Shown in pieces: positions 13,001-27,100 of a stretch of 64,000 nt of DNA; position 1 is the first letter of the stretch, and each line of letters opens with the position of its first letter. Position numbers and translations under genes: made by a program. Location of the stretch: the NCBI GenBank assembly GCA_034509925.1, contig CM067535.1:7808701-7872700 (forward strand), read 5' to 3'. The DNA comes from Hirudinaria manillensis (taxonomy: Eukaryota > Annelida > Clitellata > Hirudinida > Hirudinidae). Under the pieces are notes generated by a model that did no database searches, had not been told where the DNA came from, and saw nothing but the letters and a program-made list of their open reading frames with translations.

Positions 13001-14659
13001 TAATTTCATCGATTTAACTTTAAAAATGATTTAATTAAGATACAAATGTAAACAATGAATATGTAATTAATACAAACTTTAATAAAACAAATCCTGTCCA
13101 ATATGACTTTTACCTCACCAATGACATCATGTATCATGTATTATAATCATCAAGGACTCACAAAAGGAATGAATAGTGTTGAAGTTAATTGGTAAATTAG
13201 TAAATAATATTAATTAATTAATTATTAATTAATAAATTTAGTCGTTTCTAGCAATAAATCCGTTCATCAATTACGTTCATTCTATCAGCACACCTAACCA
13301 ATAAAATATCCTGACAACATGAGGCGAACTGGGCCTCACGTTGTCCATCGTATGCTTATGGTGCTCTTAGGGTGTACGTGAATTAATTATTTCAAGGTCG
13401 TTTTTTGAACATTTATAATTATTAATTACTACTAATTATGTGGTCATTTTGGACACATTTGGACACATAACAAACATTTTCAAACAGTTTTCAAATAAAT
13501 TCAAAAAATTTTAAAGCAATAAACCTAGGTTAGTAAGTTTCATTTCGTTAGAATTAATTAATCAATCGATCGACTTTCTTTAACAGGGTGGTTTTGCAAA
13601 ATGTTACGAAATGAGGGATTTGAGGAACCAGAAGTTATACGCAGGAAAGATCATGTCCAAGCAGAACCTGACAAAAAAGAATCAGATGGAAAAGGTAACG
13701 TTGTACTGCTACCAATATTTGCTTGTTTTTAAGAACAGCACATTAAAACTCTGCATTATTCATATTAATAAAACTATTGTTTATTAAAAATTAACTGCGA
13801 TTACATATGTTAGCATGTTATATGATTAACTGGAAAAATAATGTTCCCAGATCGTACGAGAGATTGAATTGCATTTCTGCCTCAATCACAAAAACGTCGT
13901 CGGCTTCCACAGCTTCTTTGAAGACAACCACTTCGTTTACATCATACTCGAACTTTGCAGTAGAAAGGTTTGAGAATCAATCAATCAATCAATCGATCGA
14001 TTGATTAATTAAATTATTTATTTATTTATTTATTCATTCATTTGTTCATTCATTCACTCACAGTGAAGCTATCAACATGTCCGACGCCAAATGTTTACAT
14101 TCAAATAATGATGATTCATAAAGACTCGGACATGAATAATTAATCAGATTCATGAGTAATTAATCAGATTCATGATTAATAATCTAGTTTCCGAAATCAT
14201 TTCCAGTCGCTCGTTCATATCCTGAAGCAACGAAAAACGCTGACGGAGCCAGAGGTTCGTTACTACATGAGGAACCTGACAGAGGGCGTTCAGTACATTC
14301 ACGGTCAGAAGGTTATCCACAGAGATCTCAAGTTGGGCAACATGTTGCTCAACGCAAACATGGAATTGAAAATCGCTGACTTTGGACTCGCAACAAGAGT
14401 GGAATACGACGGAGAGAGGAAGATGTGAATAATTAATTTCTCTTTTATTACCGAATTATTTTTATTTTACACCTTTAAACATCTGCCTTTATCCAATTTT
14501 AAAATGTATTTTTTATTTGCTTTTAAGTTTATAATTAACAGTTAATTGTTAAAATAGCTTAACATTTATTAGGTTACAAGGACGACAGTTGTTAACTTAA
14601 AAATTATTTCAGATGAAAGAAGTGATAAGAATTTAATTTATGATGATGACGACGACGAC

Positions 14660-14694
<35 letters not shown>

Positions 14695-17600
14695 CGGTGA
14701 TGATTATGATTGGTTCATTTATTAAATGATATCGATTTCTTTCAAGGTCTGTTTGTGGGACGCCGAACTACATAGCACCTGAAGTACTACAAAAGGCGGG
14801 CTACAGTTACGAGGCCGATATTTGGGCTATGGGTTGTATCATGTGAGTGAAATCTGTAATTAGCACTATAATATATTTATATATACTTTCAACCTAATAT
14901 TGTTATTAATAGAAAGGTATTAATAGCAACAATAAGTACTAGAAGGACAAAGAGGACAAAGACGATTACTCTGTCCAATTCGTTTCAGGTACGCCATGTT
15001 GTGTGGAAGACCACCTTTCGAGTCCTCAACTCTAAAGGAAACTTACACCCGCATTGCAACGAACAAATACATCCTTCCCCAACACGTCTCCATAGCTGCC
15101 AAGTCCCTCATACGACATCTCCTGACCGCAGAACCGTACCTGAGACCGACACTCGAGAGAATCTCAATGGACAACTTCTTCATGGACGGGTACCTGCCCG
15201 AAGAACTCTCTCCTTCCACCTGCGATTCGAGACCCAAGTTCCCGCTGACCTCCATCAACTTGAACAACGAAGCGAACAAAAAGATCAACAAATTCAAGAC
15301 GAATCAGATGACAAGCGACAACTTAGGAAACATGGCTCAGTCGAAGAATTCTAGAAAATCTGCATCTCAGGTTGTCAGCAATTTAAAAAAAAAATACATT
15401 GTTCGTAGAAATATATAAACAAAATATTTAAAATTTATGTAGCGCCACATTTATTTACTTTGTTTATTTTGGCTTAATTTGTTTATTTCGTTAATCACGG
15501 CCTGATAATCACTCAGATAATCACCAGAGCGAAAACAACAGAATTTGAGTCAGCGGCCAGTTCTAACATGAAGGATGAATATTCAGTTGGAAGTGCTCCC
15601 AGCATTCCAAGAAATCACGATTCATCGTTGAAAGGTGGATGAGAATTCCTTTATTATTAGAATTTATTTATTTTTATATTGTGTCAAAATGTCGCATAAA
15701 TGCTGAACGAATTTATGTACGAATATATCTTTTAATTAAGATGCTTCCTAATTAATTTTTTAGAATTTATGTAGCGGTTATTTTTTATTTTATTTTATTT
15801 TTTTATTTTTATTTTTATTTTAATTAAAATAATTAATTGCTTGGAGAAGCATTCGGTTCTGTTTGACTTTGCACCTGAGTCCAGGTAAACATGGGAAGCA
15901 TTGATTGGCGAACATTTCTGAGGTTTTAAAACAATTTTTGCACTGAAAACATTTTTATTGCTGGGATGAGATTTGATGTTCATTTGTTTTTTAAATACAT
16001 TGAAATTACAATGACACAATAACTGTGAATAATAACCAAGTAATTTTGGTCAATTAATAATTAATTAATTAATCACGTTTAATTACCTTGATAAATTAAT
16101 AATAATAAATTAGTTTTTAATTAAAATTGTTAATAGGTAAATAATAATGGTTACATACTAATTAAATAATTATAATAAATATATATATATAATAATTAAG
16201 TAATTATAATAAATAAATGATTATAATAAATAAATAAATATAATAATTAAATAAATAATTATAATACAATTTCGAATCTCCTTCCAGCTCAGCCTGTCCA
16301 ACCATTTCACCTTCAAGAAGCATTGAAGTGTCAACTTGAAATCCTCGATGGAAAGCAAGGAGGTCAGATTTGATTTTTATTGTTTTTATTTTGTTTTGTT
16401 TATTTAAAAAAAAAACTTTAATTTTTAATTGACTTTAAAGGATGCTCTTATTAAGCCTTGATATTAAATGTACCCAATCGCTAAACTTCAAGTAGTACTT
16501 GACGCGCTATGTTTATAAACATCGGCAGAGTTGTTTATTAATGTGTTTGTATTTTGCATATCTTTTGAGGGCCTTACGTGCCCTAGTAGAGTGAGAAAAT
16601 ACTCCATATTCGATCTGCAATTTATATAGCGCCCCCGGTTGGTGCGGTTGGTGGCTTGAGTACCCTGCACTGAATGATGTGACAAGCGTTACTTGTGACA
16701 ATGTTTCAAGTCAAGTTTTAAATGAAAGTTTAAAGTTTTCACGGGAGTATAAAATAAATTAAAATGATTTACAAAGCAATTCATGTTCCTCTTTACTTGG
16801 CATCACCTGTCCGCCTTATTATCTTCAGAACCGCTTCCCAATGGTGCCGTTGGAACATCAATTCAGTCAGGAAACAACAGCAAGTGGAGCAGAGCCACCG
16901 GAGTCTGCATCATGAAATGGGTCGATTACTCGAACAAATACGGATTCGGTTATCAACTTTCAAACGGTCGGGTCGGGATTTTGTTTCTAGACGGGACGAA
17001 GATGCTTCTATTTGATGAAAACTCGTAAGAATATAATTACTTCCGTCGACAAATTCAGAAATAATATTTCATTACAAGCATATGGTTATAAATTTATTAC
17101 AATTATAATATTGTACATAATTTAAAAACTATTTTATAAATTTCGCTTGTTATTTTATCTCATTCCCCAAAGAATATTAATAAATTAAATTTAATAAAAT
17201 TCTAGCAACAACAACAATAATAGTAATAATAATTACTCCAACGTCTGTAATTTTATTATTTTAAAATCTCCTCATTTAATTTAAGATACAATTCCAAGCT
17301 AATTCGAAGCGAATCCACATGCTTTTCCACCCAGGTTCATACAGGTGGAAAGTTCAACAGGAGAGAAATCGTGCTTCTCGACTCGATCAATTCCATCGCA
17401 TTATCAGCAGAAGACGACCATCCTTTTGTATTTCATGAAATTCATGGAGAACCACCTCGTACCGGGCGGCACTATGCAGACGACCCCTGCAAGAACATCG
17501 TCTGCTCCAAACAAGGACAACTGCCAAAGCGCTTCCGTTTTCCTAAAGAAATGGTTCAGGACTGAAAAGGCCGTCGTCATGTACCTTACCGATGGAACTT

Positions 17601-18025
17601 TGCAGGTTTGACCTTATATTGAACCCGACTGACCAAATAATAATACCTACAGCAATAATAATAATAATAATTAAATCTAATAATTAAGCCTCATCTAAGC
17701 CTGATTAATTAAATAATAATAATAATAATAATTAAACCAGATATATAATTCCACTTCTTATTCAAACCCATTTTATTTATAATTACAACCTTACACACAC
17801 ATCAAGGTCAACTTCATCAAAGACCATACGAAGGTCATATTGAACCACGAAGACGGACAGCACGACAACATATACGTGACCCTCGTGGACTCTGAGAGGC
17901 AGGCCTCGACTTATCCTCTAAAGTCGCTCTCCTCTCTCGGCTGCACTTCGGATATCGTTGAAAGACTCCATTACGTATCAAGCATGATTGAAAACATCGT
18001 CTCAGAAGAAGAGCAGAGAAAGTGA
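10530..18025 (+). CDS. Polo-like kinase, PLK2/PLK3 type, with long N-terminal extension (12 coding exons, 1158 aa)
   Basis: Serine/threonine kinase with a phosphopeptide-binding polo-box domain, expected in cell-cycle or stress signalling and centrosome control. Coding exons: 10530-11143, 11675-12737, 13587-13694, 13851-13967, 14207-14424, 14747-14842, 14989-15370, 15517-15634, 16288-16362, 16829-17024, 17335-17605, 17807-18025. The first splice acceptor is at 10486. Residues 1 to about 550 are a Ser/Asn/Lys-rich, probably disordered extension with a run of eight prolines near 335-345. The kinase begins [12 protein letters not shown]; Lys580, HRD Asp674 and DFG Asp692 are present. The T-loop reads [11 protein letters not shown], with Ser at the usual activating Thr. 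Polo box 1 keeps the Trp of [16 protein letters not shown] (Trp961), and polo box 2 keeps the DHTK His-Lys pair (1093/1095), so phosphopeptide binding should be intact. The DLKTG(T/K)xY motif just before the kinase matches PLK2/3 rather than PLK1 or PLK4. Confidence 0.95.
12911..12999. repeat. (AAT)n microsatellite in a PLK intron
   Basis: Uninterrupted AAT repeats, about 90 bp, in the intron between the exon ending 12737 and the exon starting 13587. Confidence 0.97.
14640..14708. repeat. (GAT/GAC)n microsatellite in a PLK intron
   Basis: GAT repeats mixed with GAC, located in the intron 14425-14746 about 40 bp before the T-loop exon. Confidence 0.95.
16500..16695. mobile_element. Possible short mobile-element remnant in a PLK intron
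   Basis: Within the intron 16363-16828 there is a less AT-rich block. It contains ATTTATATAGCGCC (16620-16633) followed by a C/G-rich run and GGTTGGTGCGGTTGGTGG. The same 14-mer recurs at 53285 in a collagen intron. No terminal repeats or target duplications are visible, so the call rests only on composition and the shared motif. Confidence 0.25.
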
Positions 18026-18700
18026 ACGTCACTCTGCTTAGAATCGTTTTTATCGAGTGTGAAAAGGATGAAAATACTGTTGCAACGTTTCTATATTTCA
18101 AAGAAGGAATTGTCCAAGTTCTTAAATTCTCAACTCGTTCGACGTTTATTAATCTGTCACGTCTCTGAATTTGTACTTGTAATCATAACTTCTATTCTTG
18201 GTGTCCGATAATGTTGGTGTAAATAATCATTGAAGATAAGATCATTTTATTTTATCACCTGATTCTGGCCAAAATATTTGCAACGTGTTCGAGCAGATGA
18301 AATCAATATCTTTGAATGTTTAATTGGTCGCTAAAGAAAAAAAAAATATTAAGAAAAGTCGAACTGAAGATGTAGAAATTAGTCGCATATATTTAGTTTT
18401 GCAAATTTCAAATGTCGATGTTAGTGTGTGAAGGGTGCTATGTATGGTGGGAAGCGGTAACATTTGTCACTCCATCTGCATGACAAATCATCTGTATCCG
18501 TCATTTCTTGTAATTTTTCACAAATTGAACGAATAATGTCCAAATTTAAAACTGATTCAAGTCAGTATTACCCATTACGCTTGATCATAGAAATTGTACT
18601 GAATTTTTATTTATTACAAGCTGGAAAGTTGCCACAGGCACGCATTAAGAAAGACATTTACTGAATAAACGTTTTTAAAATCTAAATTCTCACAATCCAA
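18026..18700 (+). other. PLK 3' UTR with AATAAA at 18664-18669
   Basis: After the TGA at 18023-18025 the sequence is AT-rich and non-coding up to a clear AATAAA. That would give a 3' UTR of about 650-660 nt. The exact cleavage site is unknown. Confidence 0.6.
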
Positions 18701-21096
18701 CACTACCGAACCAACCACTAATCACAATTTCTTAAAATTTTAAACCGACATCATCAGCTATAATCTAAGAGCACTTGCAATTGCCTAGTTTTAATTTATT
18801 TGTTAAACTAATGTAATCCAATCAGCCCTTATCACAATTTTGCTGCATAAATTTATCTTGATTCATTTATAGTCTCTGTTGTTTAATGCCAATCTCCCCA
18901 AACATCAGAGATTTCCATGTGCCTTCAGGTTTTGAGCATTTTGGAGATTAATCCCATCCAACCTAACAGTCCTCATGTTTAACACAATCAAGCACGAATC
19001 AATTGATCAAGAAACTTGAACCTATAATTTAACAAACTTATCGAGAAAATAACATGATAGCAGAACAACTTCCTGTGACGCTGACCAACGTCATACGACG
19101 TGGGTTTGCCCCAAAACTGACTATCTGTTGACAATCTTCTTTTGAGACACCCCCCTCCCCCAACCCATACCTTAGACGAAGATGGAATTGCAGAATCACT
19201 TTTGTCAGCCAGCAATTTCCATGTCAAATGAGAAACCCAGTCATGTGGTACTTTCCAATTACAAAGTTTCTTTAGCATGGACCATACATATTTTACTAAG
19301 GCCTAGAGATAGCTATTATATAACAAACCTTTTGTGAAACAAATCTCAATTTTACTTTGAAATGATTAAAGCATGAAAACTTTATTAAAACTTTCTTAGT
19401 AAACTTTGTGAAACCAAAGTAAGAAAGACATAATAACCAGAAATAGTCCAATCAATATTAAACCAATTAATCATTTCTGATGGTTATTTAAGATCTGACA
19501 TCTCAAACTTCAGATTATCTGACCATCCACTGCTTGGCAGAGAAGCTGAAACCATCATTACCAAATTGGAAAATGGAAACTTAACGTCCAAGTTTCCCCC
19601 ACACGATTAAAAATAAACATTTGAACGATTAACTTACCCGATGGAATCTCCTCGGATCTTTTCAACAACACTAACAGAATCTCTCCATTCAAGTGTTGTG
19701 AATGTGGATTCAGTTAAACTTCAAGTAGTTGTAGGGTCACTTTCTTTTGCAGCAAAATTTACATATTATAATAAATTAAAATTTATTTATAATAAATTAG
19801 AATTTATTTATAATAAATTAGAATTTATTTATAATAAATTAGAATTTATTTATAATAAATTAGAATTTATTTATAATAAATTAAAATTTATTTATTTATA
19901 ATAAATTAAAATTTATTTATTTATTTATAATAAATTAAAATTTGTTTATTTATTATAAACTCGTCATTCACATAGAGTCATAAATTCATCATAAGAGAAA
20001 ACAAGATCTTAAGATTTGCAAACCAAGACGAGCACCAATTTTAAAGCTATTAAAGAAAATATCAAAATAAATCATTACCATCAAAGCCAACTCACCACAG
20101 CCACAACAAAACGCCTGCGAAGATTATTATCTTTCTCCTGTCCGATTATCTTTCATAATCTGCAAGAATTAAATTCAAATTAAAGCCTTATCTACCAACT
20201 CCACTGAACGAGCAATTTAAGATGATAAGCTCGAAGAATAATCACTAAAAGTTGGCATTAAAAAATAAACAAAAACGAATGGAACCACATCCGATGAATG
20301 CATTCTTATCGCATGTTCGCGGATGGGAGATTCTCGGTGACGGGCGGATGACTTCAAATCGGTCAGCTGATGGAGCGACGTGTTGACACGTTTTGGGTGA
20401 CTTCTATCGGATTTTGATGGCGAACTTGACTCACTTAAGGCAAAAATCTCGACCGGCCTAAGGCCTGAAACACACCTGAGCCTAATACTTAATAATACTT
20501 CCCAAATCTACTCAATATTAATGGCAATAATAATAATGCTGCTGCTTTTATGCTATTTGTTTTAGACTGCATTAGGCTGCAACTTCTGGAGACTAGGAAT
20601 AAAAACCTATCCAGCATGGATGTACTTGAAGTGATTTGAGAGGGAAAGTGAATTAAGTGAATGAACACAATGAGACAAGTCCAGTGTTTGACTTCGATGG
20701 TTTAATGAATGTAACAAGAAAATGAGGGACCACCTCCTCCAGCAACACCGATCCCCAGTCAATCAACATCCAATGAACACAAAAACAGATATACAAATTG
20801 ACAACATCAAAACGATCGCCTACTATAATTGACTGGCAAATTAGCTATGAAAATGTTATGCAAAAGCACCAAGCATCATCATCATCACCAAGCATCACTA
20901 CTATCAGCATCACCACCATCACTATCATCATTATCTTCTTTAAGTAAATGAAAAGTGATCGTGAATGTATTAATGAGCACATTTTGAATCCTTGTAGCGA
21001 TGTACGTGCCCTTCTAATGACAATGCCACTGTCTCGAGGAGAGGATGAGAGATGAACAACTGACATGGCAATGCGTGAGTGGCAATGGATGAGTGA
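18701..21096. other. Spacer between the converging PLK and NOVA genes
   Basis: No gene is visible. The right part (about 20600-21096) is likely NOVA 3' UTR on the minus strand. An open frame at 18988-19278 on the minus strand has no homology or splice support. The segment contains the 21-bp tandem repeat listed next and a CAT-rich tract near 20875-20935. Confidence 0.5.
19775..19935. repeat. 21-bp tandem repeat, about 7 copies
   Basis: Unit AATTTATTTATAATAAATTAG repeated, with slightly longer variants at the right end. Because the unit is a multiple of three it leaves an open repetitive frame (FIYNKLE), which I do not regard as a gene. Confidence 0.93.
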
Positions 21097-22967
21097 TCAA
21101 TACTTTGGCAGACCATGATGCTCTTGACGACTCCTCTTGGCCTCCTCTTGGAGAACGTACTGCTGGATCATGAGCACCGCTTTGTCGACGTCTGCCGAAC
21201 ACGACCCGCGGATGGTGACCAGACGATTCTTCGTCCCCGGCGCAAAGACGCCCTTCTTGGAGATCTGGATGCTCGTCGACGTGAACTTCTGCATCTCGAC
21301 GATGTTCCTTCCGCCCGGGCCGAGTATCGATCCGACCAAACTTTCGTTCACTTGGAGTTCTTTCCCTCCGTCCGGCAGGTCGCTGAGAGACTCGATTCCT
21401 GCCCCGCTAGTACCTCCGAAAGCACCCGCCGAACCGTTGGTTCCGGACGAACTAGTAGCTAGGCTGCTATAGAAATTGAGCAATTGCTGCTGAGTCTGGT
21501 CCTGTTTCCCGAGAAGGGTTGCTTCTCCTTCTTTGCTGCCGTAAGGACCGTATCCGGCCATGGAAGGCGTCGGAAGTCCGTTCAAAATATTGGCAAGGTA
21601 TTCCAGGGATACGGTGCCAGGTTGGGTCGCCTGAAGATTATTGAGGAGATTGTAGCTGGCCAAGACCAGCAAAGAGGCAGTTATCTCCTCCACTCCCTGT
21701 GCTGAACATCCACTAAGTCTCAGAGTGGCCTTGAGATTCTCAACATTGACGGGGTTCATTTTCCTGATTGCCTCTGTAAAGTTGAATGCCGCAAATGGAT
21801 TTATGCCCGTCGCCATAGCCGGCAGTGTCACCCCGCCGACACTGGCAGCCCCACCTAATCCCATGAGAGCTCCGACTCCTGCAGCACCGACCAGCCCTAG
21901 ATCTGCTCCCAATGCACTCGATCCAGTGAGCTCGGCATAGCTTATGTTGGGACAGCTTCCGCTCTGGGGATCCTCGCATATCTTGGCAAAGATCATGTCG
22001 AATGCCTTCATGACTTGATCACTGGAACCTTAATGGACATATCAAATTATTAACACTTGCTAAATAGAAAATGCTTACAAAAAGCCATCAAATCTAATTT
22101 AAAAACCTGTGATTGTGACGATCCTTTCAAGCAAAAGTGGATTTGGTGACTTTGGAGACACCTGAACAGTTGCACCCGTGTCATCCTTGATTTGTTTTAC
22201 ATAGCAACCTTGCTTGCCAATGATCATGCCAACAGTAACATTGGGAACAAGAAGTCTCAGCTAAAAAAGCAATAATTAAGAAAGTCAGACTTTTAAGAAT
22301 CTTTAATGCATCTGTTAGTTTTGTTCAATTGCTCTTATAAATAAATGATTTTAGCAGTGATGTCACAATTAGAATGCAACTTGAAATATTTAAAAGCAAA
22401 CCAACCTTCATCTCCTCAACAGCTACTTCCTGTCTCTTCCTTATTTTGTCCCACACTGCCAAATGAGCTTCTTTAACATGATCAACACTGCCCAGAATTA
22501 TGCAGATCCTATCAGATGTACCTATAGATGCAAAGGTGGGAACTCATTCTCAAGTTTATCATGACATAACTTTATATCTAGTTTGAAACGAATCGCCAAT
22601 GGCATTTACTATCAAGGAAACATACCTGGAAAGTAATCGCCATTTTTGGACATTTTGATGGTGGTATTAGTGTCAGACTGCAGCTTTGTTATCGCCTCGC
22701 CACCCTTCCCGATTATGAGACCGGTTATTAAAGATGGAAAGAGTTGCTTCAACATCACTGTGTCACCTAACCAAAAAAAGAAATAAATAACATCCCTAAA
22801 CCGTTCAATTCCAAGAAAAATTCTCCCCGAAATGAAAATTTGGACAAACCCTTGGATCTTTTGTTACTCGAGACACCGTCGTTCTCGTCTGTCCTAGGCC
22901 TCTTCATTGGATCTGTGGGATAATCCATATTCATATATCCATCCTCGACATCAGAAGTATGTGCCAT
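21097..22967 (-). CDS. NOVA: NOVA-type neuronal RNA-binding protein, three KH domains (5 coding exons, 486 aa)
   Basis: Nuclear splicing regulator that binds YCAY clusters in pre-mRNA through KH domains. Exons: 22967-22850, 22766-22626, 22521-22406, 22260-22107, 22028-21097; phases close exactly. The N-terminus carries a basic nuclear-signal-like segment (MKRPRTDENDG, NKRSKG). KH1 has GLIIGKGGEAI and KMSKNGDYFPGTSDRI; KH2 has GMIIGKQGCYVK; a Gly/Ala-rich linker follows; KH3 has GSILGPGGRNIVEMQ and IQISKKGVFAPGTKNR. The KH3 wording, especially SKKGxFxPGTxNR, is diagnostic of NOVA rather than PCBP or IGF2BP. The KH1-KH2 linker is much shorter than in vertebrate NOVA as I remember it. The start is the first Met giving an acidic then basic N-terminus; upstream in-frame sequence looks like 5' UTR. 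Confidence 0.94.
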
Positions 22968-24133
22968 AGCTATCGCACTTGAAGGACTTTGGGTACGCAA
23001 ACAGTGACCAAAACACAAAATGGAGATGACAATTAACGGAAACAAGCGACGATAATGGACAGACGTATAACTTAAAAAGTTATTAATTTGGAATTTAGAA
23101 TTGATTAATACACAATAACTGTTTTATGGTAATTATTGTAAATTTTTAAAATTATGTGTAGACAATAATTTTTATAACTTATTTAGGATGTTGCTTTTCA
23201 ATTTTTTAAATGCGCTTCAACTAATAAAGTTTTTGTGTTTAATTTGTCACTTTGACTGATTATGTAAAGATTTCATAAATCATGCCAAATGGAGCCAGTA
23301 ATGACTGGAGACATGCACTTTGGGACAGACAAATTATTACTATTTGGAAAATGCATACATATCGCCCAAGAGAATATAATTGTAATGAAATTAACTAAAT
23401 TTTATGTAGATGTATTTATATAATCTTTTGCAATCGTGTTGAAACACATTACTTCAACATAAATGTTGTTTGTTCCATAAAATTTTTTCGCAAATTTTTT
23501 GGCAATAACGAGTACGTTCGCAGGGGTAAACATAGAGGGAAAACTTGATCTTACTTTAGATAGTACTTTCTATATGGAGGGAAAATACTAATATTAATTA
23601 GCCAATAGACTCCAACCAAGTTTCCAATTAAATTCTGCTTAAGCTCTTTCCAGTTTTAACAAAAATTAATTTAAATTTAGTAATTGTCTGACAAACTATC
23701 TAAATCAGAATCTGAAATCAATTAGTTTGCCAAACCCAGCTCAAAAGATAAACAACAAATAACAAATTTTACTAAAGATGGTGTCAATTTAAAAAAACGT
23801 AGGATTTTGAACATTTAGAAAAATTAATAACAAATAATGATATGAAAATAATAATTAATAACAATAATAATTTCATCATCCCCGTTCGATAAAATCTTAA
23901 AACGCAATTTATATTTACAAGAAGCTGCAAATAAGACTCAAGGCAAAGAAAATATGACAGATCGGATGTGTGTGCTTAGAACACAGAAGATTTATGAAAA
24001 TGAGAATTATATATTAAAGTGATATATTAATTTGAACAAAATGAATTTTCAATTCTGGTCATTAATTGTGGACTCATCCTAACCAGCATCAATCACAAAT
24101 ATCATTACAATCTGCAGCATTCTTCATGGCTCA
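22968..24133. other. Spacer between NOVA and ARMH3 (same strand)
   Basis: AT-rich, no gene visible. It should hold the NOVA promoter and 5' UTR on its left and the ARMH3 3' UTR on its right. Confidence 0.5.
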
Positions 24134-27100
24134 TCATGAGGAAGTATCAAAGGCCAGTTTGGGGCAGTTTGTGTAGCTATCAAATGCTGACTTTCTTAGG
24201 TCCTTGATGATACCTCTGACCTGTGAACAAGGGGATCATTTTTGAATACTCAAGCAAGGATGCAGTCGGACAATTGAGTTTGTCATATCCTTCTGTAGTA
24301 GCTCACCATGTGAGTGAAGAACGAAGCAATATCCTTCGGCTTTTCAGAGTATCTCTCGTACTGGTCGAGACTGTCCTGCATCTTGAGCGTCAGAGAGTCG
24401 TAGTTGCTTCTGACGACGTCGAGCACCTTCGGCGAATTATTAATTAACTCGAATTATTAATTAATTTTTAATAGTAATTAAAATGATAAATAATCGGTTA
24501 ACTAGTTTACTACATGTTATCGAATGCTCACCTCCTTCTCGGTGAGTGAAGCCACGTGCTGCTCGGACGACCAGGACTCCAACTTCGGCGTGAAGTGGCA
24601 GACGATGGCCCTCACGTTGACCAGCGAGTTCTGCAACCTCAGCAGACTGTCCTTGTAAGGAAACTCCTCCTGGCTGTTGTATCTCAGTCCTGGTCATGAA
24701 TGTTATGCTCCAGTGATGACGTACAATCATAATGATCTTATGACGATAATAATATTAAAATGATAATAATATTAAAATGCAGAATGTCAAATTATCGACC
24801 TTTCTCGAGGCTAAGTTTAAAAAAATAAAATAAAATGTGATAAATTCAGTGCTAACAAAGATTGGTTAGGGTGGTCAGTTTAAAAATGGAGACTATAATA
24901 AAATGCAATTGATTTTAAAACATAATTGCTTGTTAATTGCAGCTAAAATATCATTAGGGGTGAGTGGGTGAGTGAGTGAGTGAGTGAGTGAGTGAGTGAG
25001 TGAGTGAGTGAGTGAACCTCGACAGGAGGTTGAGAGAGTGAAAAGCAATAAATAAACGTCTAATTAATGCAAGCACTGAACGCGAAGGACGATGAATCAA
25101 GAATAGATGATAATAAGCAAATCATGTTTACAAACCCATGGAGTAGATGTTGTCAAACACTTGATGTGTCCTGATGATCTCGTAATAAAGTTCATCGTAG
25201 CTGTTCGGATCCGAAAGAAAGGTGTCACCATACGTGATGAACAAATTGAAAATGTTCAACACCTGGAAAAATTTACGCACGTTTAGAAATTAAGTCTCAG
25301 AGTTTGTGGTCTTTATGTTGAAATAGAGTTTCCACCAAGGTATTCATAGTTTTTCAATTAATTGAATTCTAAAGTGCCTCATACATCCCCAAGAGAGAGT
25401 CAAGACACTGATGACCAATCCCCATAATTGCATATATTTGGACCCGTCAGTACAAACATTCAAATTATGTACATCGATTCTTAAAGTCTCACACTAACCC
25501 TTGTGCAGAGGTGGAATACATCAAACTTCTTCGACAGCATTGCCTCGTTGGAGAGTATAAACTTTAGGAGGTTGATGAGAGCTAGAAAAAAAAAATAATA
25601 AATTCAAGATTATCATTCTTCAGTCAATTTAAATAAATTATTATTAATAATTGGTAAATTGTTCTGACATCAAATGGCTGGAGAGAGACATTCTGCAGCA
25701 TATTACTATTTCTCATAATTACTTTAAAGGTATGTTTTTTAGATTTAAGAGGAGTCTTTTAATTACAAAAACAAAATTATAAAAATTCAAATAAGACAAC
25801 TCAATAGAAATGCAAATGAGATTCAGAAACATCTTATCAAAGAAATTGACCTGCTTGTTTACATCGATTCATGGCACGTGAAGCATTATATTTGGATTCA
25901 TTAACATAAAATATTTAAAGAGCATTATATTTGGATTCATTAACATAAAATATTCAAAGAGCATTATATTTGGATTGATTAACATAAAATATTTAAAGAG
26001 CATCACAATCATCATCCTTTACCACTCCAAAGATCCCTCCATTGAATATTAAGTCGAACTCTGCACTTTTTCTGGTAACACAGGATCCTGTGGATGACTC
26101 CTAAACACCTCCTATAATGCAGAAAAAAATATCAATATTCTCAGCCTTCCCTATCAATTATGATAAAAATCAGCTAACAAATAAATAAATAAATAAATAA
26201 ATGAATAAATAAATAATAGGCTAATAATATGACTTTAATGTATAAAAATGTGCTGACAACAATCTAATTAATATTACAAAATCTAGTAACACATCATCAT
26301 CATCATGTTTGTAAACCATCAAAGAAAGATCCTTTCTTAGATGTTGCTGCGATGTAATGATAACGCAACATTATAATTGAATTAAAGTAGTTAAATTAAA
26401 ATAATAATAATAATAATAGTAATAATAACAATAATAATAGAAATTAATAATGCCCAACACAATTTTTAAAAAGTTGCATTTATGTTTATATTTAATTTTA
26501 TTATAAATAATTTATTACGAATAATTAAATAACAAACAAACATGTGCAGCTCCATCGGGAAATTCTTCATGAGATGACTTATTATAAATTCCACCATCAG
26601 GTCTGCTCGAATTTAAAACATGTTAAATGTAATAACATTAACATAAAATATGAATAATCTGTAATAATCAATGATAAAACATTGCAAGTAACTGATGAAG
26701 CATGAATAAATTATTCAAATGGTTTTATTTTTACACACCAATCAGAGAGCAGACGAGGGGTCTCGAGGGAGGTTTCTTGATGCCAGTTGGACGACGATGC
26801 CTCATGGGCTGAAGATTTGAGGTCACATTAACATTTAATAACATGGTGGGTGTCGTCATTCATGTTTACAATTAGCTAATTATTAATTAATTTACTAATA
26901 TTTATTATTGTTATTATTACTAATCAATTATAAATAAATGAAAACATTCATTAGGAAATGCAAATGAACATGACACAGATTTGAACAACATGGTAATATG
27001 GTGTAATAATAGAAAAGATAATAATAATGATAATAATATTAATAATAAGTTAATATTACCAACAATATTAAATAATCTGCATTTCTTCTTATGAATATTC

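Noticed and set aside
17371..17565. Alternative frame ([16 protein letters not shown]) in the polo-box exon
   Set aside because: The other frame continues into [16 protein letters not shown] and [18 protein letters not shown], which match polo boxes, and the splice phases fit that frame.
18988..19278. Minus-strand open frame of 96 codons
   Set aside because: No recognisable motif, no splice partners, and composition like the surrounding spacer.
19641..19901. Open frame with FIYNKLE repeats
   Set aside because: Produced by a 21-bp A/T-rich tandem repeat; no splice sites or homology.
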